Below, in pieces: positions 31,642 to 39,907 of a stretch of 64,000 nt of DNA (within the stretch, counting starts at the first letter, position 1; every line of letters starts with the position of its first letter). A model generated the notes under the pieces. It was not told the origin of the DNA, did not search any database, and worked only from the letters and a program-made list of their open reading frames with translations. Location: contig NZ_SRLD01000001.1 in the NCBI RefSeq assembly GCF_004745955.1, positions 124,001-188,000 on the forward strand, in the 5' to 3' direction. The position numbers and the translations under genes are program-made. Source of the DNA: Hymenobacter elongatus (GTDB lineage: Bacteria > Bacteroidota > Bacteroidia > Cytophagales > Hymenobacteraceae).

Positions 31642-34600
31642 ATGCTTGTGCTCGCTACTTACCTCCACGCTTTGGCTACCATTCGGGCCACCGGCGCTGC
31701 TACTCCCGAAACATCATATTATACGCCCCTCGAAAACCTATTCAACGCGGTGGGGGCTGGCCTGAAACCTACCGTGCGGGCCGTGTTTCAGCTCAGCGAC
31801 CTGGGCGCGGGGCGGCCCGATTTCGGCCTGTTCGCGGCCGGGCAGTTTGAGCGGCCCGCCGATGGCGTATCGTCGCCCGAACGCCGGGCCGGGGCCCTGC
31901 CCGAGCGCGGGGCCGGCGAGGTGAAAGGACCCGGCGAGGCGCTGGACAAGCTATTAGCTGGAAAGCAGGTGAGCAAGTATTGGGATAAGTACCGGCAGGT
32001 GCTCGTGACTAATCTGCGCCAGTTTGCCTTCGTGGCCGAACTCGATGGTAAACCCCTGCTGCTCGACTCCTTCGAGCTGGCCAAAAATGAGGCCGAGTTC
32101 TGGACGATGTGCCACGCGTCCACGCCGCCCCCACCAGCGGTAGCGGCCAGCTTCACGGCATTTTTGGAGCGCTGCCTGCGCCACGCCGCGCCCCTCGACG
32201 AGCCCAAGGACCTAGCCTGGTTCCTGGCCGCCTTCGCCCGCGAGGCCCGCCAGCGCCTGGAGCTGGCCGACCCCGCCCACCTTCAGCCCCTGCGCACGGC
32301 CCTGGAAGAAACCCTGGGCGTGCGCTTCGACGGCGAAAAGGGCGCCCGCTTCCTGCGCGCCACCGTGGTCCAGACCCTGTTCTATGGCGTGTTCAGCGCC
32401 TGGGTGCTCTGGCACCGCGACACGGCCGACGACCCCGAGGCCGCGCCCTTTGCCTGGCGCAACGCCCCCGACTACCTCCAGCTGCCCGTGATGCAGGTGC
32501 TCTTTGAGCAGGTGGGCACCACGTCCTTCCTCAAAAACGTGAAGCTGCGCGACCTGCTCGACCGCACCGACCTGGTGCTGGCCCGCGTGAACCGCGCCCG
32601 CTTCTTCGGCAAGTTTGCCGAGACCGAGGCCATCCAGTACTTCTACGAGCCCTTTCTGGAAGCCTACGACCCGCAGCTGCGCAAGGAGCTAGGCGTGTGG
32701 TACACCCCGCCCGAGGTGGTGCGCTACATGGTGGCCCGCGTAGACTGGGCTCTGCGCACCCAGCTGAATATCCCCGACGGCTTGGCCGATGAGCGCGTGG
32801 TGGTGCTGGACCCCTGCTGTGGCACCGGCACCTTCCTGGTAGAGGTGCTGCGCCACCTGGCCGCCGCCCTGGAGGCCCAGGGAGCCGGGGCCCTGCGCGC
32901 CGAGCAGCTGCGCAAAGCCGCCACCGAGCGCCTGTTCGGCTTCGAAATCCTCACCGCGCCCTTCGTGGTGGCCCACTTGCAGCTGGGGCTCGCCCTGCGC
33001 GAGTTCGGCGCGCCCCTGCCCCCCGAGGCCCGTGCGGCCGTGTACCTCACCAACGCCCTCACCGGCTGGGACCCCGCCAAGCACGAGAAGCAGCTTACTA
33101 CCTACCCCGCGCTGCGCAAGGAAGCCGAGGCCGCCCGCCACGTTAAGCGCGACGAGCGCATCGTCGTCATCCTGGGCAACCCGCCTTATGATGGCTACGC
33201 CGGCCTCAGCGCCGGGGGCTCGGAGGAGGACCGCCTAGCCGAGGCCTACCGCCACCCGCGCCGCACGGCCCCGCCCCAGGGCCAGGGCCTGAACGACCTG
33301 TACGTGCGGTTTTTTCGGATGGCCGAGCGCCAGATTGCCGAGCGCACCCGCCAGGGCCTGGTCTGCTTTGTGGCCAACTACTCCTGGCTCGATGGCCTGA
33401 GCCACCCCGGCCTGCGCGAGCGGTTTCTGGAAGCCTTCGACGGCATCTGGATTGACAACCTCAACGGCGACAAGTACGCCACCGGCAAAACCACGCCCGA
33501 CGGCCGCCCCGACCCCAGCGTGTTCAGCACGCCCTTCAACCGCGAGGGCATTCAGGTGGGGGCCGCCGTGTCGCTGCTCGTGCGCGCCCACGACCGCCCC
33601 GAGGCCGACGGCGCCGCGCCCGCGTCCGATGCCGTGGTGCACTACCGCGACTTCTGGGGTAAGGACAAGCGCGCCGAGCTGGCCGCCATCGCCGCCGCGC
33701 CCGAGCCCACCACCGGCCCCGCCTACCTCGCCCTGCTGCCCAACCCCGCCCTGGGCCTGCCCTTCAAGCCCCGCGCCGTCGCGGATGAATACCTGACGTG
33801 GCCCACGCTGCCGCAGGTGTTCCCGGCCAGCTTTCCAGGAGTGAAAACAAGCCGCGACGAGGCTTTGGTGAGCATTGACCGGGCAGAATTGGAAGCGCGA
33901 ATGCAGCGGTATTTCGACCCGGCCGTGACGGATGCGCAGTTGGAAGCGGAACATTCGCCACTGATGGCTTCCGGCACTGATTTCAATGCAACAAACACTC
34001 GTCGGCAACTGCTGCCGCGTGGCTTTCGGCCTGAAAGCGTGATTCCGTTTATGTACCGGCCGCTTGATGTGCGGTGGTTGTATTGGGAAAACGAAACCAA
34101 GTTGTTAGACCGAAGCAGACCAGAATATCAGGAGCATATTTTAGAGGGTAACCCTTGGCTTTTCACCACTGCTCGCACTCGCAAGAGTATTGAGCCGCCC
34201 ATTTATTCTGAGGCGTTGACCGACCTTAACTTGATGGACAGCGGCGCACGCGGCATCCCTCTCTACCTCGCCCCCGACATGCTTTCCGCCGGGGAGCGCC
34301 GCCCGAACCTGAGCCACCGGGCCAGCGAGTACCTCACGGCGCTGGGGGCCCCGCCCGAAACCCTGTTCTACCACGCCCTGGCGGTGCTGCACGCCCCCAC
34401 CTACCGCGAGCAGAACGCCGGGGCCCTGCGCCAGGACTGGCCCCGCCTGCCCCTGCCCGCTTCCCTGGCTGCCCTCGACGCCTCGGCCGCCCTGGGCCGC
34501 GAAGTAGCGGCCCTGCTCGACGTGCGCCGGCCGGTGCCCACCGTCACGCACGGCGCCATCCGGCCCGAGCTGCGTGCCATCGGCGCCCCCCAGCGCCGCC

Positions 34601-34977
34601 CCGGTGCCCCCGATACCGGCCTGCACCCCGCCGAGGGCCATTTCGGCCTGCGCGCCCGCTGGGGCACCCGCTCCAACGGCACCGTGGTGCCCGGCGCCGG
34701 CCGCACCACCCCCACCCCCGACCAGCCCGACCACCTCGATATCTGGCTGAATGACGAAGCCTGCTGGGCCGCCGTGCCTGCCGCCGTGTGGGCCACCACC
34801 CTCGGCGGCTACCCGGTGCTCAAAAAGTGGCTCAGCTACCGCGCCGCCCCCGTGCTGGGCCGAGACCTCACGATGGATGAGGTGCAGGAGTTCATGCGTT
34901 TAGTACGCCGCCTTGCCGCCCTTCTGGCTTTATCGCCCTCACTCAATGCAGCATATAATGCCAGCACTAAAAACTAA
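31642..34977 (+). CDS. Single-chain type IIG/ISP-like restriction-modification enzyme
   Basis: The 1111-residue protein combines nuclease, N6-adenine methyltransferase and target recognition. The N-terminal PD-(D/E)xK-type nuclease shows PD at 59-60 (GRPDFGLF) and EVK at 93-95 (GAGEVKGP). The methyltransferase has motif I DPCCGTGTF (D390) and catalytic NPPY (N513). The C-terminus resembles the LlaBIII/Type ISP specificity domain (VIPFMYRPLDVRWLYWE). No helicase motifs lie between nuclease and methyltransferase, unlike LlaGI-type ISP enzymes. The ATG at 31642 is chosen over TTG 31621. A stretch at about 33830-34260 is much less GC-rich than the rest. It should protect the host from foreign DNA. 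Confidence 0.85.
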   Translation: MLVLATYLHALATIRATGAATPETSYYTPLENLFNAVGAGLKPTVRAVFQLSDLGAGRPDFGLFAAGQFERPADGVSSPERRAGALPERGAGEVKGPGEALDKLLAGKQVSKYWDKYRQVLVTNLRQFAFVAELDGKPLLLDSFELAKNEAEFWTMCHASTPPPPAVAASFTAFLERCLRHAAPLDEPKDLAWFLAAFAREARQRLELADPAHLQPLRTALEETLGVRFDGEKGARFLRATVVQTLFYGVFSAWVLWHRDTADDPEAAPFAWRNAPDYLQLPVMQVLFEQVGTTSFLKNVKLRDLLDRTDLVLARVNRARFFGKFAETEAIQYFYEPFLEAYDPQLRKELGVWYTPPEVVRYMVARVDWALRTQLNIPDGLADERVVVLDPCCGTGTFLVEVLRHLAAALEAQGAGALRAEQLRKAATERLFGFEILTAPFVVAHLQLGLALREFGAPLPPEARAAVYLTNALTGWDPAKHEKQLTTYPALRKEAEAARHVKRDERIVVILGNPPYDGYAGLSAGGSEEDRLAEAYRHPRRTAPPQGQGLNDLYVRFFRMAERQIAERTRQGLVCFVANYSWLDGLSHPGLRERFLEAFDGIWIDNLNGDKYATGKTTPDGRPDPSVFSTPFNREGIQVGAAVSLLVRAHDRPEADGAAPASDAVVHYRDFWGKDKRAELAAIAAAPEPTTGPAYLALLPNPALGLPFKPRAVADEYLTWPTLPQVFPASFPGVKTSRDEALVSIDRAELEARMQRYFDPAVTDAQLEAEHSPLMASGTDFNATNTRRQLLPRGFRPESVIPFMYRPLDVRWLYWENETKLLDRSRPEYQEHILEGNPWLFTTARTRKSIEPPIYSEALTDLNLMDSGARGIPLYLAPDMLSAGERRPNLSHRASEYLTALGAPPETLFYHALAVLHAPTYREQNAGALRQDWPRLPLPASLAALDASAALGREVAALLDVRRPVPTVTHGAIRPELRAIGAPQRRPGAPDTGLHPAEGHFGLRARWGTRSNGTVVPGAGRTTPTPDQPDHLDIWLNDEACWAAVPAAVWATTLGGYPVLKKWLSYRAAPVLGRDLTMDEVQEFMRLVRRLAALLALSPSLNAAYNASTKN

Positions 34978-34983
34978 TAGAAG

Positions 34984-35026
34984 TTTTGCAGCTTATTTTT
35001 TAGCTTTTGAAAAATAAGCTGCAAAA
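34984..35026. repeat. 43-bp palindrome after the restriction-modification gene (copy 2, inverted)
   Basis: The same 17-bp arms as at 31506 flank the loop TAGCTTTTG, whose complement CAAAAGCTA matches 7 of 9 bases of the first copy's loop, so this copy is inverted. It begins 6 bases after the stop codon and may also act as a terminator. Confidence 0.8.
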
Positions 35027-35047
35027 ATCTCAGCCTCTCTACACACG

Positions 35048-35085
35048 CAAACGCCCCGCGCACCTTTCGGTATGCGGGGCGTTTG
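35048..35085. terminator. Hairpin terminator downstream of the restriction-modification gene
   Basis: CAAACGCCCCGC (35048-35059) pairs perfectly with GCGGGGCGTTTG (35074-35085). Confidence 0.75.
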
Positions 35086-35097
35086 TAGTAGAACAGT

Positions 35098-35181
35098 GTA
35101 GAGACGCGTATTCGCGTCTCAATCGTTGAATGACAACCGTTCGAACGGCGCGGATGCTGAGACGCAAGTATGCGTCTCTAC
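35098..35181. repeat. Paired GTAGAGACGC palindromes
   Basis: Two small palindromes with GAGACGC / GCGTCTC arms (35098-35120 and 35159-35181) are arranged as an inverted pair, so that GTAGAGACGC at 35098-35107 also pairs with GCGTCTCTAC at 35172-35181. Similar short repeats are widespread in several bacterial phyla. Confidence 0.7.
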
Positions 35182-35233
35182 ACGCGTTTAGCTTCGCGCT
35201 GCTTATAACCCGAACCTGGCCCGGCCCCAAGCT

Positions 35234-35270
35234 AAAAGAGCCCGGAACGTCAGACGTTCCGGGCTCTTTT
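35234..35270 (-). terminator. Terminator of the 40-aa gene
   Basis: AAAAGAGCCCGGAACGT pairs perfectly with its complement across the loop CAG. It lies 18 bases past the stop of the minus-strand small gene. Confidence 0.8.
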
Positions 35271-35288
35271 GGCTTGTTGCTGAAGCAG

Positions 35289-35411
35289 CTATTTCTTCTG
35301 CGTTTTCACGGTCTTGCCCGAGGGCTTGTCCTTGATTTCAGTTTCGTTTTCCTTCTCCTTGGCTTTGGTAGCAGGGTCGGTATGCTTCGGAGTGCTGGTG
35401 GTATTGGCCAT
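35289..35411 (-). CDS. Small lysine-rich protein (40 aa)
   Basis: The 40-residue frame starts MANTTSTPKHTDPATKAKEK and ends in a Lys-rich PSGKTVKTQKK. It has no hydrophobic stretch. A perfect terminator follows at once, and coding bias (third-position G/C) is good. Its character (disordered, charged) resembles the partial protein at the window end. Function unknown; too short for certainty. Confidence 0.55.
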   Translation of the reverse strand: MANTTSTPKHTDPATKAKEKENETEIKDKPSGKTVKTQKK

Positions 35412-35538
35412 AATATGGAGGTTCTGGTTGTGAAAGAATACCCCATGTACGGCTGCCAAGCCACAATGGCTATGCGTCGGCGGCTATTTTTGGCGGTGGC
35501 CACGCGCAGTAGCGCGAAGCAGAGCTTTGTGCTACTAC

Positions 35539-37083
35539 CTACCGGCGCTTGCGGGGCCGCTCCTCTTCCTCATCATCCTCATCCCCTCCGAAGCTGGGCA
35601 TGGTAAACATCGACGAGAGCAGGTCCTTGAACTGAGTACCGGCTGTGACGCGGTTGCGCGAAATCAGGCTGTGCTCGGCCAGGCCGTGCAGGCAGAACTC
35701 CATCAGGAAGAAGGTGGTGTCCTTGTCTTCCTTGGGGTGCAGGAAGCTCACGATGCCGCGCAGGCCGGGCACCTGCTCCAGGGCCTGGTGGTAGTCCTGG
35801 TCGGAGCCGTCGTTGAGGACGTCCACGGTGTTGCCGGCCCCAAACCAATCCTGCACCTCTTTGTAGGGGTTCGGGATGGTCTTCTTTTTCTTCTGCTTAT
35901 CGGGGTCGGGGAAGTAGGTCAGGAAGAGCGTGCGGATGGCTTTGCCCATCAGCTTCTCGGCCACGATGCCGGCTCCCTCCTGCTCGCCTTCGTAGACCAG
36001 CTCCACCTTGCCGGTTAGGGCGGGCACGGCGGCCAGGAAGTCGGCAATGCGGACGTAGGTTTTCTTCTCGCCATTGAGCAGGGCGCGCCGTTCGGCCGCG
36101 CTGATCAGGCTTTCGTAGGCCGCAATGGTCAGGCGGGCCGATACGCCGCTTTTAGCATCCACGAACTCCGAGGCGCGGGCCTCCACGGCCACTTGCTCCA
36201 CGAGGTCGTGCATGATTTCGTTGCTCACCACCATGCCCTTTTGCTCGGGCTTGATGCGGGCCTCCTGCTTGGTGATGCGCTTGCCCACCTCGATGCTCTT
36301 GGGATAGTGCGTGATGATCTGGGAGTCGATGCGGTCCTTGAGCGGGGTCACGATGGAGCCCCGGTTGGTGTAGTCCTCGGGGTTGGCCGTGAACACAAAC
36401 TGGATGTCGAGCGGCAGGCGCACCTTGAAGCCCCGAATCTGGATGTCGCCTTCCTGCAGGATGTTGAAGAGCGACACCTGAATGCGGGCCTGCAAGTCGG
36501 GCAGCTCGTTAATAACGAATATGCCCCGGTGCGAGCGAGGAATCAGGCCGAAGTGAATGACGCGCTCATCGGAGTAGGGCAGCTTCAGCGTAGCGGCCTT
36601 GATGGGGTCAGCGTCGCCGATGAGGTCGGCCACCGATACGTCGGGCGTGGCCAGCTTCTCGGTGTAGCGGTCCGAGCGGTGCATCCAGGCCACGGGCGTG
36701 TCGTCGCCTTTTTCGGCAATCAGGGTTTTGGCGAAAATGCTCAGCGGCTGCAGCGGGTCGTCGTTCAGCTCCGAGCCGGCCACCACGGGAATGTACTCGT
36801 CGAGCAGGTCCACCATCAGGCGGGCGATGCGCGTTTTGGCCTGTCCGCGCAAGCCCAGCAGGTTGATGTGGTGCATGCTCAGAATAGCGCGCTGCAAGTC
36901 CGGAATAACGGTTTCCTCGTAGCCGTAGATGCCGGGAAACACGTCTTCCTTGGCCTGGAGCTTCGCAATCAGGTTGTCGCGCAGCTCCTGCTTCACGGAG
37001 CGCGACACGTACCCGGCTTTTTTCAGGGCACCCAGGGTGGTGATAGCCAGTAGTTCGGTGGTCGAGAGCTTGTAATAAGCCAT
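35539..37083 (-). CDS. MoxR/Mg-chelatase-like AAA+ ATPase
   Basis: The 514-residue AAA+ protein starts MAYYKLSTTELLAITTLGALKKAG. Walker A is a variant, LLGLRGQAKTRIARL; Walker B/sensor lies around GIFVINELPDLQARIQVSLFNILQEGDIQIRG, and the sensor 1 region is VFTANPEDYTNRG. A C-terminal acidic-basic tail (GGDEDDEEEERPRKRR) ends the chain. It belongs to the magnesium-chelatase ChlI/MoxR group, which works with a VWA partner; that partner is encoded upstream at 37356 on the same strand. A hairpin repeat separates the two. Target unknown. Confidence 0.85.
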   Translation of the reverse strand: MAYYKLSTTELLAITTLGALKKAGYVSRSVKQELRDNLIAKLQAKEDVFPGIYGYEETVIPDLQRAILSMHHINLLGLRGQAKTRIARLMVDLLDEYIPVVAGSELNDDPLQPLSIFAKTLIAEKGDDTPVAWMHRSDRYTEKLATPDVSVADLIGDADPIKAATLKLPYSDERVIHFGLIPRSHRGIFVINELPDLQARIQVSLFNILQEGDIQIRGFKVRLPLDIQFVFTANPEDYTNRGSIVTPLKDRIDSQIITHYPKSIEVGKRITKQEARIKPEQKGMVVSNEIMHDLVEQVAVEARASEFVDAKSGVSARLTIAAYESLISAAERRALLNGEKKTYVRIADFLAAVPALTGKVELVYEGEQEGAGIVAEKLMGKAIRTLFLTYFPDPDKQKKKKTIPNPYKEVQDWFGAGNTVDVLNDGSDQDYHQALEQVPGLRGIVSFLHPKEDKDTTFFLMEFCLHGLAEHSLISRNRVTAGTQFKDLLSSMFTMPSFGGDEDDEEEERPRKRR

Positions 37084-37170
37084 ACAGATGGTCAAGGGGA
37101 AAATCAGATGAAATACATGTCAACAGGCCGCAGTGCGGAAGGGCCGAGGCTAAAAAATCCGGGCTGTGCT

Positions 37171-37293
37171 GTCATGCTGAGCTTGTCGAAGCATCTCTAC
37201 CGCTATGGTATATGATTACTACGGCGGTAGAGATGCTTCGACAAGCTCAGCATGACGTTCAAGAGTCAATTCACAGACTTCCTGAACAGCTTC
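37171..37293. repeat. Intergenic hairpin repeat, TACCGC core
   Basis: The inner stem 37171-37256 is of the TACCGC/GCGGTA core type. Only the right outer arm (CTTCCTGAACAGCTTC, 37278-37293) remains, and its connecting bases match those of the copy at 27659. It lies between two same-strand genes. Confidence 0.85.
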
Positions 37294-37355
37294 GACTGCG
37301 CGCAGCATGACAGCCTTTCGGGAAAGTCAGTAGCAGCCAGCAGCCCGCGCCGGGG

Positions 37356-38468
37356 CTACAGCGTTTTGCGGCGATTCTTTTTGTAGTCTTCGAAAATCAG
37401 GTGGCCCAGCCCCTTCAGGCCGCTGAAGTAGGCTTTGCCTTGGTTCACCTGCGTAAACTCCTCCACGAACTGCTGTAGATACGGGTCGGAGGCAATCATG
37501 AAGGTGGTAATCGGAATTTTGAGGCGGCGGGCAGCGGCGGCCAGGTTCAGCGTCTTGTTCACCACTTTGCGGTCGAGGCCGAAGCTGTTTTTGTAGTAGC
37601 CGTTGCCTTCCTTCAGGCAGGTGGGCTTGCCGTCCGTTATCATGAAAATCTGCTTGTTGGCCGTTTTGCGCTTGCGCAGCAGGTCCATGGCCAGCTCCAG
37701 GCCCGCCACCGTGTTGGTGTGGTAGGGCCCCACTTCCAGATACGGCAAGTCCTTGACCTTGATTTCCCAGGCGTCGTTGCCAAACACAATCACGTCCAGA
37801 AAATCCTTGGGGTACTTCTGCTTCACCAGCTCGGCCAGGGCCATGGCTACCTTCTTGGCGGGCGTGATGCGGTCCTCGCCGTAGAGAATCATGGAGTGCG
37901 AGATGTCAATCATCAGCACGGTGCTGGTCTGGGTTTTGTGCTCGGTTTCGCGCACTTCCAGGTCGCCCTCGGCCAGCATAAAGTCGTCGCCACTCTCGCC
38001 GAAGCCGTGGTTGAGCTGGGCGTTGCGGATGCTTTCCGTCATCGAAATCTGGTCGAGCGAGTCGCCGAAGCGGAAGTCGCGGATATCGGTGCTCAGCTCG
38101 TCGCCCTGGCCGGTCTGGGGCGTGCGGTGGTTGCCGGAGTTACCCTTTTTGAGCTTGCCGAAGATTTCCTCCAGCGCACTCTTGCGGATACCCTGCTCGG
38201 TTTTGGGCGTAATCTTAAACGAGCCCAGTTCCTGCTCATTCTCATCGATGTAGCCCTTTTTCTTCAGGTCGTCGATGAAGTTGCCCATCCCGTAGTCGTT
38301 ATCGGTCAGGCCGTATTGTTTGTCCAGCTCATTGAGCCAGGAAAGGGCCTCCGCCACGTCGCCGGACGTGATGGTGACCAGTTGCATGAATAGTTTAAAC
38401 AGTGTCTCGAAGCCTTTCTCGGACGACTCTTCGGGCACGAAATCCCGGAAACGAAAACCTGCAGACAT
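37356..38468 (-). CDS. VWA domain protein, partner of the AAA+ ATPase
   Basis: The 370-residue protein begins MSAGFRFRDFVPEESSEKGFETLFKLFMQL. A mostly helical N-terminal half (about 1-180) precedes a von Willebrand A domain with a full MIDAS: VLMIDISHSMILYG (DxSxS), MALAELVKQKYPKDFLDVIVFGNDA, and MITDGKPT. It ends in basic YKKNRRKTL. With the MoxR-like ATPase downstream it forms the common two-gene ATPase/VWA module, used for metal insertion or complex remodelling. The client cannot be read here. The frame to 38594 was trimmed to the ATG at 38468. Confidence 0.85.
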   Translation of the reverse strand: MSAGFRFRDFVPEESSEKGFETLFKLFMQLVTITSGDVAEALSWLNELDKQYGLTDNDYGMGNFIDDLKKKGYIDENEQELGSFKITPKTEQGIRKSALEEIFGKLKKGNSGNHRTPQTGQGDELSTDIRDFRFGDSLDQISMTESIRNAQLNHGFGESGDDFMLAEGDLEVRETEHKTQTSTVLMIDISHSMILYGEDRITPAKKVAMALAELVKQKYPKDFLDVIVFGNDAWEIKVKDLPYLEVGPYHTNTVAGLELAMDLLRKRKTANKQIFMITDGKPTCLKEGNGYYKNSFGLDRKVVNKTLNLAAAARRLKIPITTFMIASDPYLQQFVEEFTQVNQGKAYFSGLKGLGHLIFEDYKKNRRKTL

Positions 38469-38648
38469 ATACGTTGGGATTGAAGCGTGATAACAATAGG
38501 GCGGGCGGCAATGTTCATTGGGGAGATTTCCGAGCTCAATGCCTGGGTTTTGTACTTCCCAAGTGGCTATTATTGCCCCCTGGGTGCCTACCAAGGCCCT
38601 GCATTTTCCGTTCTCAGCTCTTTGTTCTCACCTCTCAGCTCTATTCTT

Positions 38649-38930
38649 ATGAAAGCCATCTGGAACGATACGGTAATTGCCGAAAGTACCGATACGGTTG
38701 TTGTCGAAAACAACCACTATTTTCCTGCCGACGCCATCAAGCGCGAATTCTTCGAGGATAGCATTGCCCAGACTTCCTGCCCCTGGAAAGGCCGGGCCAG
38801 CTACTATTCGGTGCGCGTAAACGGCGAGCTGAACAAAGATGCCGCCTGGTACTACCCCGAGCCCAAAGACGCGGCCCAGGAAATCAGGAACCGCGTAGCG
38901 TTCTGGAAAGGCGTAAAGGTGGTGGAGTAA
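38649..38930 (+). CDS. DUF427 domain protein
   Basis: The 93-residue protein starts MKAIWNDTVIAESTDTVVVENNHYFP and contains the DUF427 blocks TSCPWKGRASYYSV and AAWYYPEPKDAAQEIRNRVAFWKGVKV. DUF427 is a single-domain beta-barrel of unknown function widespread in bacteria. It is divergent from the VWA gene and stands alone; the long frame from 38487 was trimmed to this ATG. Confidence 0.9.
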   Translation: MKAIWNDTVIAESTDTVVVENNHYFPADAIKREFFEDSIAQTSCPWKGRASYYSVRVNGELNKDAAWYYPEPKDAAQEIRNRVAFWKGVKVVE

Positions 38931-38991
38931 GCGGCGCTATCTTTAACGGCGCAGTCGCCGTATAGCGCACACATTCCTCTTTCCGCTTTTC

Positions 38992-39624
38992 ATGCCTAGT
39001 TTTTCCCGCATCCTGCTGGCTGCTTTTCTGCTAACCAGCGCCGCCAGCTGCGACAGTACCCGCGAAACCACCACCGGCCAGCCCAATCCCACGGCTAGCA
39101 CTACTCCTGCTCCCACTCCGCCGCCCGGCTTCCGCAAAGCGCTGACGGCCGCCCCCTACACGTTCATCGTCAGCTCCTCGGGGCCGCTGGGGCAGCGCCA
39201 GCTACAGGTGCGGGCCGAGCAGGATGGCCAGGAACTGACCACAGCCCAGGATACGATTCTGGGTGAGGTGACCGACGCCCGCCTGGTGAAGCTCACGGCC
39301 GGCTCCGGCCACGAGCTGTTGGTGTTTGTGCAGGGGGCGGGCAGCGGCTCCTACGGGGAAGTACGCGGCTATTGGTTCGGGGGCCAGGATTGGGAACGAC
39401 TAACCGTGCCCCCGCTGTCGGCAACGGCCGCCCGTGGCTACCAGGGCCAGGATACGTACCGGGTTCAGGGCCGCGAGCTGGTGCGCTCCTTCCCTATCTA
39501 TGCCGCCAGCGACGCCAACTGCTGCCCCAGCGGCGGCACCCGCACCATGCGCTACGTGCTGCCCGAGCAAAGCCTCACCTTCCGGCAAGCCAGCCTGGTG
39601 AACGAAGCCCCGGCAGCGCTATAG
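38992..39624 (+). CDS. Putative lipoprotein of unknown function
   Basis: The 210-residue protein starts MPSFSRILLAAFLLTSAASCDST, a lipoprotein signal with lipobox AASC, followed by a Pro/Thr-rich linker. The mature domain is beta-rich (YTFIVSSSGPLGQRQLQVRAEQDGQ, HELLVFVQGAGSGSYGEVRGYWFGGQDWERL) with a CC pair in ANCCPSGGTRTMRYVL. No family recognised. It lies 61 bases after DUF427 on the same strand. Confidence 0.78.
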   Translation: MPSFSRILLAAFLLTSAASCDSTRETTTGQPNPTASTTPAPTPPPGFRKALTAAPYTFIVSSSGPLGQRQLQVRAEQDGQELTTAQDTILGEVTDARLVKLTAGSGHELLVFVQGAGSGSYGEVRGYWFGGQDWERLTVPPLSATAARGYQGQDTYRVQGRELVRSFPIYAASDANCCPSGGTRTMRYVLPEQSLTFRQASLVNEAPAAL

Positions 39625-39714
39625 TGCAGGATATGGCCTGCACTTCGGTGTCATGCCCGGTCCGGCAGCCGCCTGTCAAAATACTGCGTGTGCTGACATT
39701 ACGGAGAAAACGAC

Positions 39715-39810
39715 GTCCTGCTGCTCGTGTTGAAGCACCTCTACCGCCACAGTAATTATATTCTGGCGGTAGAGGTGTTTCAACTACGCAGACGCAAGGA
39801 TAAGCAGGAC
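39715..39810. repeat. Diverged intergenic hairpin repeat, TACCGC core
   Basis: GTCCTGCT...AGCAGGAC ends enclose a stem with CACCTCTACCGC / GCGGTAGAGGTG and a short loop. The plan is that of the family, but the arms are heavily substituted. Confidence 0.7.
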
Positions 39811-39879
39811 ACTGCCGCTACTTCTCACCAGGCCGCATAAGTGCGCAAGATTCGGGTGTGGGTGGGCGGGCTACGGGTG

Positions 39880-39887
39880 TAGCTTTG
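39880..39887 (+). promoter_or_regulatory. -7 promoter box for the AraC-MGMT gene
   Basis: TAGCTTTG, a perfect TAnnTTTG, 20 bases before the ATG at 39908. Confidence 0.55.
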
Positions 39888-39907
39888 GCTACTAATCCGC
39901 TTCAGCC

